Assembly: GCA_019233755.1 (NCBI GenBank)
Contig: JAFAMD010000052.1
Span: 1 to 64,000 of the forward strand
Direction: 5' to 3'
Length of the DNA stretch: 64,000 bases
Source: Acidobacteriaceae bacterium
GTDB lineage: Bacteria; Acidobacteriota; Terriglobia; Bryobacterales; Bryobacteraceae
Part shown: positions 54,320-63,823 of the stretch, in pieces
Numbering within the stretch: position 1 is the stretch's first letter
How the letters are laid out: every line of letters starts with the position of its first letter
Made by a program: the position numbers and the translations under genes
Notes under the pieces: generated by a model
Told to the model about the DNA's origin: nothing
Seen by the model: the letters and a program-made list of their open reading frames with translations, nothing else
The model's database searches: none

Positions 54320-56827
54320 GTGGACTACGCGAACGGCGTGACCAAGATCCCTAACAAGAGAAGGGCGTTCGTCCTCATCTGCCTATTAATGAACCAGTTC
54401 TGCTGGTTCGCGAGCGTTGCTGTACAGACTGGGCTAGCAGCAGACGCTAACAGCGAGTTGCACGGAACGGTATTCACTCTCGGGGCAGATGGAAAGCAAT
54501 TTGTGGTTCCGGGTGCGAACGTGACACTCACCGGACAAGTTTTTTCCAAACAGACGATCACTGATGAGCAAGGAACGTATCGCTTCACTAATGTACCGCC
54601 CGGAACTTATCAAATTGAAGCGAAGGCTCCGGGTCTTACCGGTTCCAGCGCAGTGACGGTTGTCTCAGGGAGAACGGTTGAGTCTGCCGTTTGGCTGAAA
54701 GTCGAGACCATCAAGGAATCGGTCACAGTGAACGGAGGCGATACGCCGGCGATTCAAAAAGAGCCCTCTGACCAGACTGTCATAGCCAGGCCTACGGTTC
54801 TCCTTGCGCCGAATAAATACGAGCGTTTTGACAGCTTATTGCCCTTGATCCCAGGAGTGGTTCGCGGGCCGGACGGCCTCATCAATATGAAGGGCGCCAG
54901 ATCGTCACAGGGCGGCTCGTTGTTGAACAGTGCGAATGTGACTGATCCAGTGACCGGAAACACGGCAATGAATCTGCCGATTGATGTTGTCGAGTCGGTA
55001 AAGGTGATTGCCAACCCGTACGATCCCGAGTACGGTAGACTTGCCGGCGCGGTTTCGAGTGTCTCAACCGTGACCAGTAACTTTAACGCTTTCCACTTTT
55101 CCATTCAGAACATGCTCCCTCGTCCGCGGAAACGCAACGGGGATTTCATCGGCATTGAAGCGGCGACACCGCGACTCACTCTCACGGGGCCGCTGGTCAA
55201 GGACAAGGTTGCCTTCACCTCGTCATTTGAATATCGGTTTCTCAGAACACCCGTTTCGAGCCTGCCTCCACTGGAGCGCGACATGAAGCTGGAAGGTATT
55301 AACTCATACAACCAGCTTGATGTGAATTTGACGGAGCGGCAATCGTTAACCGCGTCGTTCGCGCTTTATCCGCAGAAGGTGAACTATTTGGGACTAAATA
55401 CCTTCACTCCACAGCCTTCAACGCCGGACTTTCACCAGCGCGGCGACATGACTTCGATCCAGCATCGCTACACGACCGGGCCGGATTCCTTGCTGCTCTC
55501 ACAGTTCACTTATAAGCATTACGACGCAGATCTTACGGCGAACAGCGGTACGCCGTATGGACTATTTGTAGAGACTACCGAAGGGGGTTTTTTCAACCGT
55601 CAACGGCGCGATACGTATCGCACTGAGTGGCAAGAGACCTATCAATTTGGAAGACGACACTTTTTCGGAACGCATAACGTAAAGGCGGGTCTCGACGTTG
55701 CGCATAGCAATTACGACGGTCGAATCGCCTTTCTGCCGGTCAGCATTCTGGGCACGACCCATTCATTACTCGAGAGCATGACGTTTAGCGCACCTGCGCG
55801 TTTTGATATCCGCCAGAATGAAACTTCCGGGTTCATAGCGGATAACTGGACACCGTGGAGCCGCATAACGATTGATCTCGGCCTGCGCTTCGACCGCGAT
55901 TCCATCACCAGCGCGGCACATGCGGCACCAAGGGCCGGCTTCGCGCTCATGTTAACGAAGGATGCAAAGACTTTACTTAAGGGCGGAGCGGGTATTTTCT
56001 ATGACCGCGTACCGCTAAATGTCGCTTCCTTTCCGCTGCTGCCCGACCGTACCGTGACCCAACTCGACCCGCAGGGTCAGACTCTCAATTCCGTCGCGTA
56101 CGTAAACACGATCGCCGGTAATTTGCGGAATCCCCGCAGCATCGGTTGGAACGTAGAGCTTGACAGAGAAGTCACCTCCGCGTTGGCCCTGAGAGCCGGG
56201 TTCCTGCAGCGCAATACATCGTGGGATTTTGCCTTGAATCCGGAAAGCGAGTTAGACCACGGAATCCTGTCGCTTTCGAACACCGGCCACAGTTTTTACC
56301 GGGAATTTCAAGTAAGCGGCCGCTATAAGATTCGCCAGGATGTTCTGAACGCATCGTATGTGCGATCAAAGGCATACGGTGACCTGAATGATTTCAATCA
56401 GTTCTTCGGTAACAACCCGACGGCAGTTATCAACCCGAACGCCAGCGCGAGGCTTCCATTCGATGCTCCCAATCGCGTGTTGTTTTGGGGGCAGTTCCAC
56501 GCTCCGCTCAAGCTCACGCTTATGCCAGTGTTCGATGTACATACCGGGTTTCCATATTCCGTTATCGACCAGTCGCGCGATTTTGTCGGGGCTCGTGACG
56601 CAGTACGACTCCCTCGATTCAATTCGCTCGATCTCATGGTGACCAGACCCATTACGCTGCCCATTCCAAACAAGGACATTAAAGCTCGGATCGGTTTCAG
56701 CGTATACAACATACTCAATCATTTCAACCCCCGGGACGTGCAAAACGACATTGACAGCTACCGTTTCGGCGCGCTGTTTAACGGCGTGGGCCGTACGTTC
56801 CGCGGGAAATTTGTTCTGGAGTTCTGA
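54320..56827 (+). CDS. TonB-dependent-receptor-like outer-membrane protein with N-terminal Ig-like domain (835 aa)
   Basis: GTG start. An export signal (about 1-42) precedes a carboxypeptidase-regulatory-like domain (about 45-135: LHGTVFTLGADGKQFVVPGA, YRFTNVPPGTYQIEAKAPGL). A plug-like part follows (about 150-260: LLPLIPGVVRGPDGLINMKG, PIDVVESVKVIANPYDPEYG), then a beta-barrel ending in a C-terminal Phe (GRTFRGKFVLEF), as outer-membrane barrels do. No TonB box is evident. This architecture is greatly expanded in Acidobacteriota and usually linked to uptake of glycans or peptides; here the substrate is unknown. A LolA-like gene starts 3 nt downstream. Confidence 0.92.
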   Translation: MDYANGVTKIPNKRRAFVLICLLMNQFCWFASVAVQTGLAADANSELHGTVFTLGADGKQFVVPGANVTLTGQVFSKQTITDEQGTYRFTNVPPGTYQIEAKAPGLTGSSAVTVVSGRTVESAVWLKVETIKESVTVNGGDTPAIQKEPSDQTVIARPTVLLAPNKYERFDSLLPLIPGVVRGPDGLINMKGARSSQGGSLLNSANVTDPVTGNTAMNLPIDVVESVKVIANPYDPEYGRLAGAVSSVSTVTSNFNAFHFSIQNMLPRPRKRNGDFIGIEAATPRLTLTGPLVKDKVAFTSSFEYRFLRTPVSSLPPLERDMKLEGINSYNQLDVNLTERQSLTASFALYPQKVNYLGLNTFTPQPSTPDFHQRGDMTSIQHRYTTGPDSLLLSQFTYKHYDADLTANSGTPYGLFVETTEGGFFNRQRRDTYRTEWQETYQFGRRHFFGTHNVKAGLDVAHSNYDGRIAFLPVSILGTTHSLLESMTFSAPARFDIRQNETSGFIADNWTPWSRITIDLGLRFDRDSITSAAHAAPRAGFALMLTKDAKTLLKGGAGIFYDRVPLNVASFPLLPDRTVTQLDPQGQTLNSVAYVNTIAGNLRNPRSIGWNVELDREVTSALALRAGFLQRNTSWDFALNPESELDHGILSLSNTGHSFYREFQVSGRYKIRQDVLNASYVRSKAYGDLNDFNQFFGNNPTAVINPNASARLPFDAPNRVLFWGQFHAPLKLTLMPVFDVHTGFPYSVIDQSRDFVGARDAVRLPRFNSLDLMVTRPITLPIPNKDIKARIGFSVYNILNHFNPRDVQNDIDSYRFGALFNGVGRTFRGKFVLEF

Positions 56828-56829
56828 CC

Positions 56830-57546
56830 GTGAAACTACTCTTATCTCTATTGCTTTGCGGCGTCGCCCTGGCTGGGCTAGGTTCCAGCCAGTCGCTTCC
56901 AACCGCCGATGAAGTCGTGTCCAGAATGATGGAACACGAAAGTCAACGCCAAGCAGCTCTACATAGGTATAGCGGCTTTCGACGCTACGTGCTGGAAAAC
57001 CAACGCCACCACAAGCGAGCGGAGATGCTTGTCCGGATGAACTGCCTCGACGACGGATCGAAAGAATTCAATACCGTGTCTGAGACCGGGTGGGGCGGAG
57101 CACGCCGCCATGTGTTCCCACGCCTGCTTGAGACTGAAAGAGAAGCGTCACTGCCGGACAATCGCGAACGGTCGCGTATCACCCCCGGCAATTATTCGTT
57201 CCGGATGATCGGAGAACATATGGCGGCGGGCCGTCGGGTTTATGGGCTCGCAATCACTCCCAAAACAGAAAACAAATATCTTATTCGAGGCGAAATTTGG
57301 ATCGATGCGGAAGAATACGCGATTGTGCGCATCGAGGGTGAGCCCGCTAAGAACCCATCGTTTTGGATCAAAAGCGTTCACTTTGTTCACACCTACCAGA
57401 AGAACGGGCCGCTATGGCTGCCGGCTTCCGACCATTCGGTAACCGAGGCCCGCATTTTCGGACCGACCGACATCACGATTGATTACTTCAGTTACGTCAC
57501 AAATATGCCGATGCTATCGAGTTCACAATATGGCTCAAATAACTAA
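56830..57546 (+). CDS. Secreted LolA-like protein (238 aa)
   Basis: GTG at 56830, 3 nt after the receptor stop. Signal peptide about 1-20 (LLCGVALAGLGSSQS). The body follows a LolA/LppX-like pattern: PTADEVVSRMMEHESQRQAA, a strand-rich part with GGARRHVFPRLLETE, YSFRMIGEHMAAGRRVYGLA, and EIWIDAEEYAIVRIEGEPAK. This fold carries lipids or lipoproteins. The gene overlaps the next one by 17 nt, so it links the receptor to the head-group module downstream. Confidence 0.8.
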   Translation: MKLLLSLLLCGVALAGLGSSQSLPTADEVVSRMMEHESQRQAALHRYSGFRRYVLENQRHHKRAEMLVRMNCLDDGSKEFNTVSETGWGGARRHVFPRLLETEREASLPDNRERSRITPGNYSFRMIGEHMAAGRRVYGLAITPKTENKYLIRGEIWIDAEEYAIVRIEGEPAKNPSFWIKSVHFVHTYQKNGPLWLPASDHSVTEARIFGPTDITIDYFSYVTNMPMLSSSQYGSNN

Positions 57547-58294
57547 TCAATGTCTTATTCTTGCTGCCGGAAACGGCAGCCGGTTGGTATCGCAATCCGG
57601 CGGCCTTCCGAAGCCGCTAGTGCCGCTGCACGGCGTTCCGCTTCTTGCACATGTGCTGCTCAGCGCCTGCGAAGCCGGGGTGGATGAGTTTGTCATTGTC
57701 GTGGGCTATCGCGGCCAGATGATTCGTGACTGGTTTGCGAATCACTGGGTTCATAATGCGCGGATCACTTTTGTGGAGAACAGTGAGTACGAGAAGGGTA
57801 ACGGCAGCTCTGTACTGAAGGCGAGGCAAAAGCTGTACGGTCCGTTCTTGCTCCTGATGGCAGACCATATCTTTGAACCTTGCACTGCCCGGATGCTGCT
57901 GAACCAGGCGCTTGCGCCGGGTGAGGTAATCCTTGCTACTGATCAAAAGATCGATGCCGTTTTCGACCTGGACGATGCAACGAAGGTCAGCTGCGAAGGA
58001 CGTGGAATCGCCGATATAGGAAAGGAGCTTACTAGCTACAATGCCCTGGATACGGGGATGTTTCTTTGCGGACCCGCGGTATTTAGAGTACTTGATCTGG
58101 CTGCAAAGAAAGGGGCCTGTTCTTTGTCCGACGGCATGCGTCTTTTAGCGAGGGATGGTAAATTATTGAGCTTCGATATCGGCGGTTCGCACTGGCAAGA
58201 TGTTGATACGCCCGAAGCCTTGGCCTACGCCGAACGCATCTTTGATCGTCATTTCAGCCGAACACCGGTGGCGGAGCAGTTGGCCCATGCGTAG
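57530..58294 (+). CDS. NTP-transferase, inositol-1-phosphate cytidylyltransferase-like (254 aa)
   Basis: ATG 57530 is preferred over 57479. A nucleotidyltransferase core shows LILAAGNGSRL, GGLPKPLVPLHGVPLLAHVL, EKGNGSSVLKARQKLYG, and FLLLMADHIFEP. Together with SGSRL-PKPL this resembles IPCT/phosphocholine cytidylyltransferase proteins, which make CDP-inositol or CDP-choline-type donors. It ends with YNALDTGMFLCGP and HWQDVDTPEALAYAE, typical of the family. It overlaps the receptor-linked LolA gene upstream and the fusion gene downstream by 8 nt. The exact alcohol is not shown. Confidence 0.85.
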   Translation: MAQITNQCLILAAGNGSRLVSQSGGLPKPLVPLHGVPLLAHVLLSACEAGVDEFVIVVGYRGQMIRDWFANHWVHNARITFVENSEYEKGNGSSVLKARQKLYGPFLLLMADHIFEPCTARMLLNQALAPGEVILATDQKIDAVFDLDDATKVSCEGRGIADIGKELTSYNALDTGMFLCGPAVFRVLDLAAKKGACSLSDGMRLLARDGKLLSFDIGGSHWQDVDTPEALAYAERIFDRHFSRTPVAEQLAHA

Positions 58295-60650
58295 ATTGAT
58301 TGCCAGAGAACGGATTCCATTCCGGGTATTTGCCGCGACCGCCGGTGTGGTGTTACTCGCGTTCCTTATCCGGCAATTTCAACCGCATCAACTCTCGGCA
58401 GAGATCGCCACAGTCGGGTCGGGGTTGGTGGTGGTGATCTTTCTCGCGGGCGTATCTCATGTTCTAAAAACGTGGGCGTGGCGACTGACACTGACCGGCG
58501 AAAACACTTCGTTTTGGCGGTTATTCGGACTGCGATTGGCCTCGGAGGCGGGCGGTCAACTTGGAATTATCGGCCAGATATTCGGGGACGGAATGCGCAT
58601 TTCGCTTCTGAACAAAAGCCTGCCGGCGGACGCGGTCATTTCGTCAGTGGCGCTGGAACGCGGACTATTCATGATTGCCGGCGTCGTGACGAGTATAGTA
58701 GGCATCGCGGCGGGATTGCTGGTGCTTCCGCTTTCGCATCGATTACAGTTATCAGCCTTGCTTTTTCTCGCTGTCTTGATGGGACTACTTGTTTTGCTTG
58801 CCCTCGCCGTACGCAACCGCTGGCCGGTCTTCTCGAGAACGGCACAAATCGCGAGCCATTTCGCATCATTGAGGCGCTGGATAGACGCAAAGCAATCGAT
58901 AGTCGAATCGATCGAAACCAAACTCCTCGATTTCCATCATGACATGCCAGGGGCATTTTGGGCCTGCTTCGGATTGAATTTCGTGTGTCATCTCATGGCT
59001 GTGTTCGAAGTGTTCCTTATTCTGTGGTGCATGGGGGCCAGCGTCGGCCTGTTCGGGGCTCTTCTGATCGAAGCGCTTACGAAAGTTCTGAATGCGGTAG
59101 GCGCGTTCAATCCAGGAAACATCGGGACTTATGAGGGAGGAAACGTCCTTCTTGTTAAGATGTTCGGGCTTGGCGGCGCGGCTGGGTTGGCCTTGGGAAT
59201 CGCGAGACGTATTCGATCACTTTTCTGGGCGGCTGTGGGAGCTATTTGTATGACCATACTCTCTAAATCGAAAAAGCAAGAAACCGCCGGCGGCATTTCC
59301 CAGCGGAAACTGCAGGTCGTAAATCCTGAGCCGACGGCTGTTGTGATCGCCAACAGCATATATAGTAATGATGAGTCAGTGCCCCCGCTGATGCGAGTAG
59401 GGGGCATTCCCATTCTGCTCCGAGCCGTCTTGCGGGCTCGGAAAGCTGGTGCAGCGCGCATCATTGTGTTAGTAAACCCAGTGAGCGGTCCCAGGGTTCA
59501 ACATGACTTATTGCGGACTGGACGCGTCCCAAACGGTCTCGAATGGGTGACTGTTGAGCCAGACGCCTGCTTATGGACCACTCTGAAGGATATCGCCGGC
59601 CAGGCAGGCGGCAAGCACCTGCTTCTCATTGCTGGGGACAGGACTTACCATTCCTCATTGTTTCGGAAAGCCGTTGAGTGGACCGATGAAAGCTGCGGGT
59701 TGGCGCTGGCCACGGGTGAGCGGGTGGTGGGCATTTGCGCAATTCCTCTTGCTATGATGCTCAGCGCTGTAACGGACGATGCAGTTCGAGCCAACAACCT
59801 TGAAGAGCTGTATGTCCAGGTCACATCGCAGTATTTTCTGCAATGCATGCAAGTCGAAGATGACCTTTGGCAGCATGTGATTAGCGGCGCGGATCGCGCA
59901 CCTGCGGAGCGCAAACTCGACCGCTGGTTGGTAAAACCAACAGACGGTTTCTTCGCGCAAATGAATAGGAAGATATCGATAAGGATTAGCCGGCAGCTGG
60001 TGAAGCTTCCGATCACCCCGAACATGGTGACGTTATTCACACTGAGCGTCAGCATTACTTCTGCTGCGTTCTTCGCAACCGGAGGTTACTTGAATGTTCT
60101 TTGGGGCGCGAGTCTGTCGCTGGCGGCCAGCATTCTTGATGGATGTGATGGAGAAGTTGCCCGGTTGACGCTGCGGGAATCTGACTTTGGCTGCTGGCTC
60201 GAGACAATTTGCGATTATCTGTATTACGTGCTTATCTTCTGCGGGCTAACGATGGGCCTGACCAGGAGCTCAGGAACCGGAACATGGCTCATTTGGGGTT
60301 CTGCGCTTCTTTTTGGAACAATCCTGAGTTTGGTGGCTACGGGTTTCTCGCGCCGATGGCTCGCGCGCGACCGTCCCGAGCAATTGCTGCAGATCTGGCA
60401 TGCACATGCGGACCGAAAACGATCGAACCCGCTGGTTTATATCAGCAGGCACACTGAGTTCATGACACGGCGTTGCTTCCTTCCCTATGCGCTGCTGTTC
60501 TTCGCCCTTGTCAACCTGACGAAGGTTGTCTTTATCTTGTCAGCGATCGGAGCGAATATCGTCTGGATACTGGCTCTTTACTCGTATTGGCTTATCGCGA
60601 GGTCGGGAAGTTCGCGTGCGGCCGGTGCACCACAGTCTGTTGCAGCGTGA
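58287..60650 (+). CDS. Fusion: flippase-like membrane domain, nucleotidyltransferase-like domain, CDP-alcohol phosphotransferase (787 aa)
   Basis: ATG 58287 is preferred over 58200 (overlap 8 nt with the upstream gene). Residues ~10-330 are an LPG-synthase-TM/UPF0104-type membrane domain (SHVLKTWAWRLTLTGENTSF, EAGGQLGIIGQIFGDGMRIS, NAVGAFNPGNIGTYEGGNVL). Residues ~345-530 resemble a degenerate NTP-transferase (VVIANSIYSNDESVPPLMRV, ILLRAVLRARKAGAARIIVL). Residues ~575-787 are a CDP-alcohol phosphotransferase with DGCDGEVAR at about 618. The usual third Asp reads Glu (FGCWLETICD), the fourth is present. Putting synthesis and a possible flip function in one chain is unusual. Confidence 0.85.
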   Translation: MRRLIARERIPFRVFAATAGVVLLAFLIRQFQPHQLSAEIATVGSGLVVVIFLAGVSHVLKTWAWRLTLTGENTSFWRLFGLRLASEAGGQLGIIGQIFGDGMRISLLNKSLPADAVISSVALERGLFMIAGVVTSIVGIAAGLLVLPLSHRLQLSALLFLAVLMGLLVLLALAVRNRWPVFSRTAQIASHFASLRRWIDAKQSIVESIETKLLDFHHDMPGAFWACFGLNFVCHLMAVFEVFLILWCMGASVGLFGALLIEALTKVLNAVGAFNPGNIGTYEGGNVLLVKMFGLGGAAGLALGIARRIRSLFWAAVGAICMTILSKSKKQETAGGISQRKLQVVNPEPTAVVIANSIYSNDESVPPLMRVGGIPILLRAVLRARKAGAARIIVLVNPVSGPRVQHDLLRTGRVPNGLEWVTVEPDACLWTTLKDIAGQAGGKHLLLIAGDRTYHSSLFRKAVEWTDESCGLALATGERVVGICAIPLAMMLSAVTDDAVRANNLEELYVQVTSQYFLQCMQVEDDLWQHVISGADRAPAERKLDRWLVKPTDGFFAQMNRKISIRISRQLVKLPITPNMVTLFTLSVSITSAAFFATGGYLNVLWGASLSLAASILDGCDGEVARLTLRESDFGCWLETICDYLYYVLIFCGLTMGLTRSSGTGTWLIWGSALLFGTILSLVATGFSRRWLARDRPEQLLQIWHAHADRKRSNPLVYISRHTEFMTRRCFLPYALLFFALVNLTKVVFILSAIGANIVWILALYSYWLIARSGSSRAAGAPQSVAA

Positions 60651-60657
60651 TATCGTG

Positions 60658-61512
60658 GTGAACGAGATCTTATGCGGTAATTTCGCAGGTCGCCCGTCAC
60701 TATTCGAGCCGTCGCAAACCATCAGAGTCATTAACTGGAACATTAATCGAGGGCTCCGCTTGACGGAGATCCTTGAATTCCTCAAATCTCAGTCACCTGA
60801 CCTTCTGATCCTTCAAGAGGTCGATCTGAACGCGCATCGGACTCGGTATCTGAACGTTGCAGAGGAACTTGCCCGCAATCTTGCAATGAACTACGCTTTC
60901 GGGCGTGAATTTCAGGAACTGGCAGAGGGGTCACGCGCCGCGGCGGCTTATCATGGGCAAGCTACATTGTCTCGATGGGATGTGGTGAACCCTCGCGTGC
61001 TGCGGTTCCGGCGGCAGTCCAATTTTTGGCGTCCGCGATGGTTTGTCCCATCCACGAAGCCTTTCCAAAAGCGTCTTGGCGGGCGTATTGCGCTTGTGAC
61101 AGATATAGGTTTGACGCCAACACGGTTGACCGTCTACAACGTCCACCTGGAGAGCCGAGGAAACAACGATCTACGGCGCTCTCAGTTACAGGAGATACTG
61201 GAGAACGCCACCAAAAGCAGTACACAGGGGCCGTGCATAGTAGCTGGCGATCTGAATTTTGATGTGTCGAGCGGCGGTGCGCTGTGTGCAATTGAAGGCG
61301 TTGGCTTTCGAAGTGTACTCGGGACACGCAGGCCGCACACAACAGCGGGAAATGGAATGTTTTGGCGTCCGCGCGCAATTGATTGGACGTTCGTGTCAGG
61401 ACCGCTGGAGGTCGCATCGGCGCGGGTACATTCGGACGTTGACGCGTCCGATCACTATCCGATCTCGGTTACGCTGCGAGTTTCTCGGAGTACGCATCAG
61501 ATCGGCGCGTAG
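60658..61512 (+). CDS. Endonuclease/exonuclease/phosphatase-family hydrolase (284 aa)
   Basis: A GTG at 60658 (or 60655) gives the protein without the overlap that a longer frame would need. The EEP fold shows IRVINWNINRGLRLTEILEF, LLILQEVDLNAHRTRYLNVA, VYNVHLESRGNND, CIVAGDLNFD, AIDWTFVSGPL and DVDASDHYPISV, the residues of the metal-dependent phosphodiester hydrolase centre. Relatives include sphingomyelinase-like enzymes and inositol phosphatases. It directly follows the fusion gene (7 nt) and may act on the same head-group pathway. The 3' end overlaps glgX by 16 nt, tail to tail. Confidence 0.9.
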   Translation: MNEILCGNFAGRPSLFEPSQTIRVINWNINRGLRLTEILEFLKSQSPDLLILQEVDLNAHRTRYLNVAEELARNLAMNYAFGREFQELAEGSRAAAAYHGQATLSRWDVVNPRVLRFRRQSNFWRPRWFVPSTKPFQKRLGGRIALVTDIGLTPTRLTVYNVHLESRGNNDLRRSQLQEILENATKSSTQGPCIVAGDLNFDVSSGGALCAIEGVGFRSVLGTRRPHTTAGNGMFWRPRAIDWTFVSGPLEVASARVHSDVDASDHYPISVTLRVSRSTHQIGA

Positions 61513-63635
61513 AGGACTACGACCGAGCGCGGGCCAACGGAGTACTTCGAGTCTGTTACGGGAGGCGCGTTTTGCCATTCAACGATGTCATGCGGCGAGT
61601 CCAGCGAAGTGTCGATCCAACGCCGCCACAGGGTTCCGCCGTTGTGAGTCAGAGTGGGCAATTCAAACTCAAGCGGCTCCCAATACGCATTCAAGATGAC
61701 GTGGCCAATTTGCTTTTCGTCCTTTAACTCCGTACTGAAGGCAATACTGTGTGAGCAACTTCTCCAATCGGGCTGAAAGACCCTGATCCCGTGCCAGGCT
61801 TTGTTCGACTCACTAAGGAGCTGGTTGAGGCTTCGGTGATGGCTCTCGGCGTGGACATCGCGCAAAAGGCGTCGCACGATGAGAAGCTTGACGAAGCGAT
61901 GCACATCGGCGTGTTTTGAAAGGAGCGTCCAATCAAACCAACTGGTTTCATTGTCCTGGCAATAAGCGTTATTGTTGCCCAGTTGCGTGCGGCGGACTTC
62001 GTCGCCCATCAGGATCATGGGCATGCCTAAAGAAAGCATCGCGCAAGTCAAGAAATTCTTGATCTGGCGGTTTCGAAGTTTCTCCACAACAGGATCATCC
62101 GTCGGACCTTCAACCCCGCAGTTCCAACTCCGATTGTCATTACAGCCGTCTCGATTGCCCTCGCCATTCGCATCATTGCGTTTTTCGTTATAAGACACGA
62201 GGTCGTTCAGCGTGAATCCGTCGTGACAAGTTACAAAGTTGACGCTCTCTTCGGGTTCGCGTTCCTTGTAACCGTAGATCTGAGGGCTGCCGAGGAGTCG
62301 GTCGGCCATTTTGCCCACGAAACCCTCGTCGCCGCGAAAAAAGCTGCGGACATCATCGCGGAAGCGCCCGTTCCACTCCCGCCAGCTATCGCCAACAAAG
62401 CTGCCGACCTGATACAGGCCGCCTGCATCCCACGCCTCCGCGATCATTTTCGTGCCCGCAAGTGCGGGGTCGGAGTCAATATCCCAAAGCACGGGCGGAT
62501 TCGACATTGGCTGGCCCGAAGAGTCGCGAGCAAGAATGGATGCGAGATCAAAACGAAAGCCATCGACATGCATTTCCTGCACCCAGTAATGGAGGCTGTC
62601 GAGTATCATGCGCCGGACGATCGGATGATTGGCGTTGAGCGTATTTCCCGTCCCGCTGTAATTGGCGTAGCGGGATCGGTCTTGTTCCAGTATGTAATAG
62701 CAGCTGTTATCGAGGCCGCGGAAGCTTAAGGTTGGGCCGTTGTGGTCACCTTCGGCCGTGTGATTGTAAACAACGTCCAAAATGACTTCGATGCCGACGC
62801 GGTGCAAAGCTTTCACCATGTCGCGAAACTCATCCACCGGTCCGGCCGGATCCTGGCGCGAGCTGTAAGCACGGTGCGGGGCAAAGAAAGAGACAGGCGC
62901 GTAGCCCCAATAGTTGACTTGGCCGGCGGGCGCATCCTGCGCATCAAATTGAAAGATCGGCAGAAGCTCGACCGCCGTGATGCCGAGGTCCTGCAGGTAT
63001 GGAATCTTCTGAATTAAGCCAGCGTAGGTGCCGCGCAGATCTTCGGCGAGACCGGAACTGGGATCGCGCGTGAAGCCTCGCACGTGCAGCTCATAGATGA
63101 TGGTTCGCGCGCATGGCCGCTTCGGAGGCGCATCGCGCGCCCAGTCAAACACGGCATCACGTTCCCAATCGTAAGCCTGAGTGTCTACGACAACACTCTT
63201 CATCGCAGCCGCGGTATTCTCCTCATTTACACGAATCGCGTCCCGCCTGTATTTCTTCGGCACAACGACACTTCGGCCGTACGGATCGAGGAGCACTTTC
63301 GTGGGATCAAAGCGCATGCCATTTGCCGGGTCCCAGGGGCCGTACACTCGATAACCGTAAATTTGACCGGGCTGCACTCCCGGCACAAAAGCGTGCCAGT
63401 AGTGATAAGTGAGGCTTGTTGCAGGATCGAGCGAGATGATGCGAGCCGGGCGTGCATCGTCCTCGCGATCGAACAGCAGCAATTCGACGGCAGATGCGCC
63501 ACGCGAGAAGATGCTGAAATTGACGCCGTCGTGCAGGATTCTGGTGCCTAGGGGATAGGTCCGGCCGGCGGTGTGGGGACGAAGATCCGGGGCGGTTAGA
63601 CTTTGGACGGCAGCACGATCAAGGATGGTACTCAT
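61497..63635 (-). CDS. glgX: Glycogen debranching enzyme GlgX (712 aa)
   Basis: It hydrolyses alpha-1,6 branches of limit dextrins. The N-terminal CBM48-like part (YPLGTRILHDGVNFSIFSRG, VYGPWDPANGMRFDPTKVLL) is followed by the GH13 barrel with ELHVRGFT, DVVYNHTAEGD, the nucleophile Asp in VDGFRFDLAS, the acid Glu in MIAEAWDAGG and the third Asp in FVTCHDGFTLNDLVSYNEK. The C-terminal domain is all-beta. The gene is preceded on the minus strand by the transketolase/phosphoglucomutase scar, so a sugar operon was probably shortened here. Confidence 0.96.
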   Translation of the reverse strand: MSTILDRAAVQSLTAPDLRPHTAGRTYPLGTRILHDGVNFSIFSRGASAVELLLFDREDDARPARIISLDPATSLTYHYWHAFVPGVQPGQIYGYRVYGPWDPANGMRFDPTKVLLDPYGRSVVVPKKYRRDAIRVNEENTAAAMKSVVVDTQAYDWERDAVFDWARDAPPKRPCARTIIYELHVRGFTRDPSSGLAEDLRGTYAGLIQKIPYLQDLGITAVELLPIFQFDAQDAPAGQVNYWGYAPVSFFAPHRAYSSRQDPAGPVDEFRDMVKALHRVGIEVILDVVYNHTAEGDHNGPTLSFRGLDNSCYYILEQDRSRYANYSGTGNTLNANHPIVRRMILDSLHYWVQEMHVDGFRFDLASILARDSSGQPMSNPPVLWDIDSDPALAGTKMIAEAWDAGGLYQVGSFVGDSWREWNGRFRDDVRSFFRGDEGFVGKMADRLLGSPQIYGYKEREPEESVNFVTCHDGFTLNDLVSYNEKRNDANGEGNRDGCNDNRSWNCGVEGPTDDPVVEKLRNRQIKNFLTCAMLSLGMPMILMGDEVRRTQLGNNNAYCQDNETSWFDWTLLSKHADVHRFVKLLIVRRLLRDVHAESHHRSLNQLLSESNKAWHGIRVFQPDWRSCSHSIAFSTELKDEKQIGHVILNAYWEPLEFELPTLTHNGGTLWRRWIDTSLDSPHDIVEWQNAPPVTDSKYSVGPRSVVVLYAPI

Positions 63636-63643
63636 TCAATTAA

Positions 63644-63823
63644 TTACCGAGCGGACGCCTTAGCCGATGCTCCAAATGTCTTCATACCGATGATGCGGCC
63701 GGAATGGCCGACGTAACGCTCCCATCCGAACGTCGAAGCTTGTTCAACAGCAACGCGAGCAGTGATATGCGCGGGCAGCACGCTTTCGCGGTATTCGGGC
63801 GTTTGTTGTTCGAACAGTTCCCA
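63644..63823 (-). pseudogene. 3' end fragment of transketolase
   Basis: Read from 63823 to the stop at 63644, this gives 59 residues matching the C-terminus of transketolase: [55 protein letters not shown]. The remaining N-terminal ~600 residues are gone. The reading frame is shifted relative to the phosphoglucomutase fragment that precedes it, so it is not expressed from that gene. The stop lies 8 nt before the GlgX start. Confidence 0.85.
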
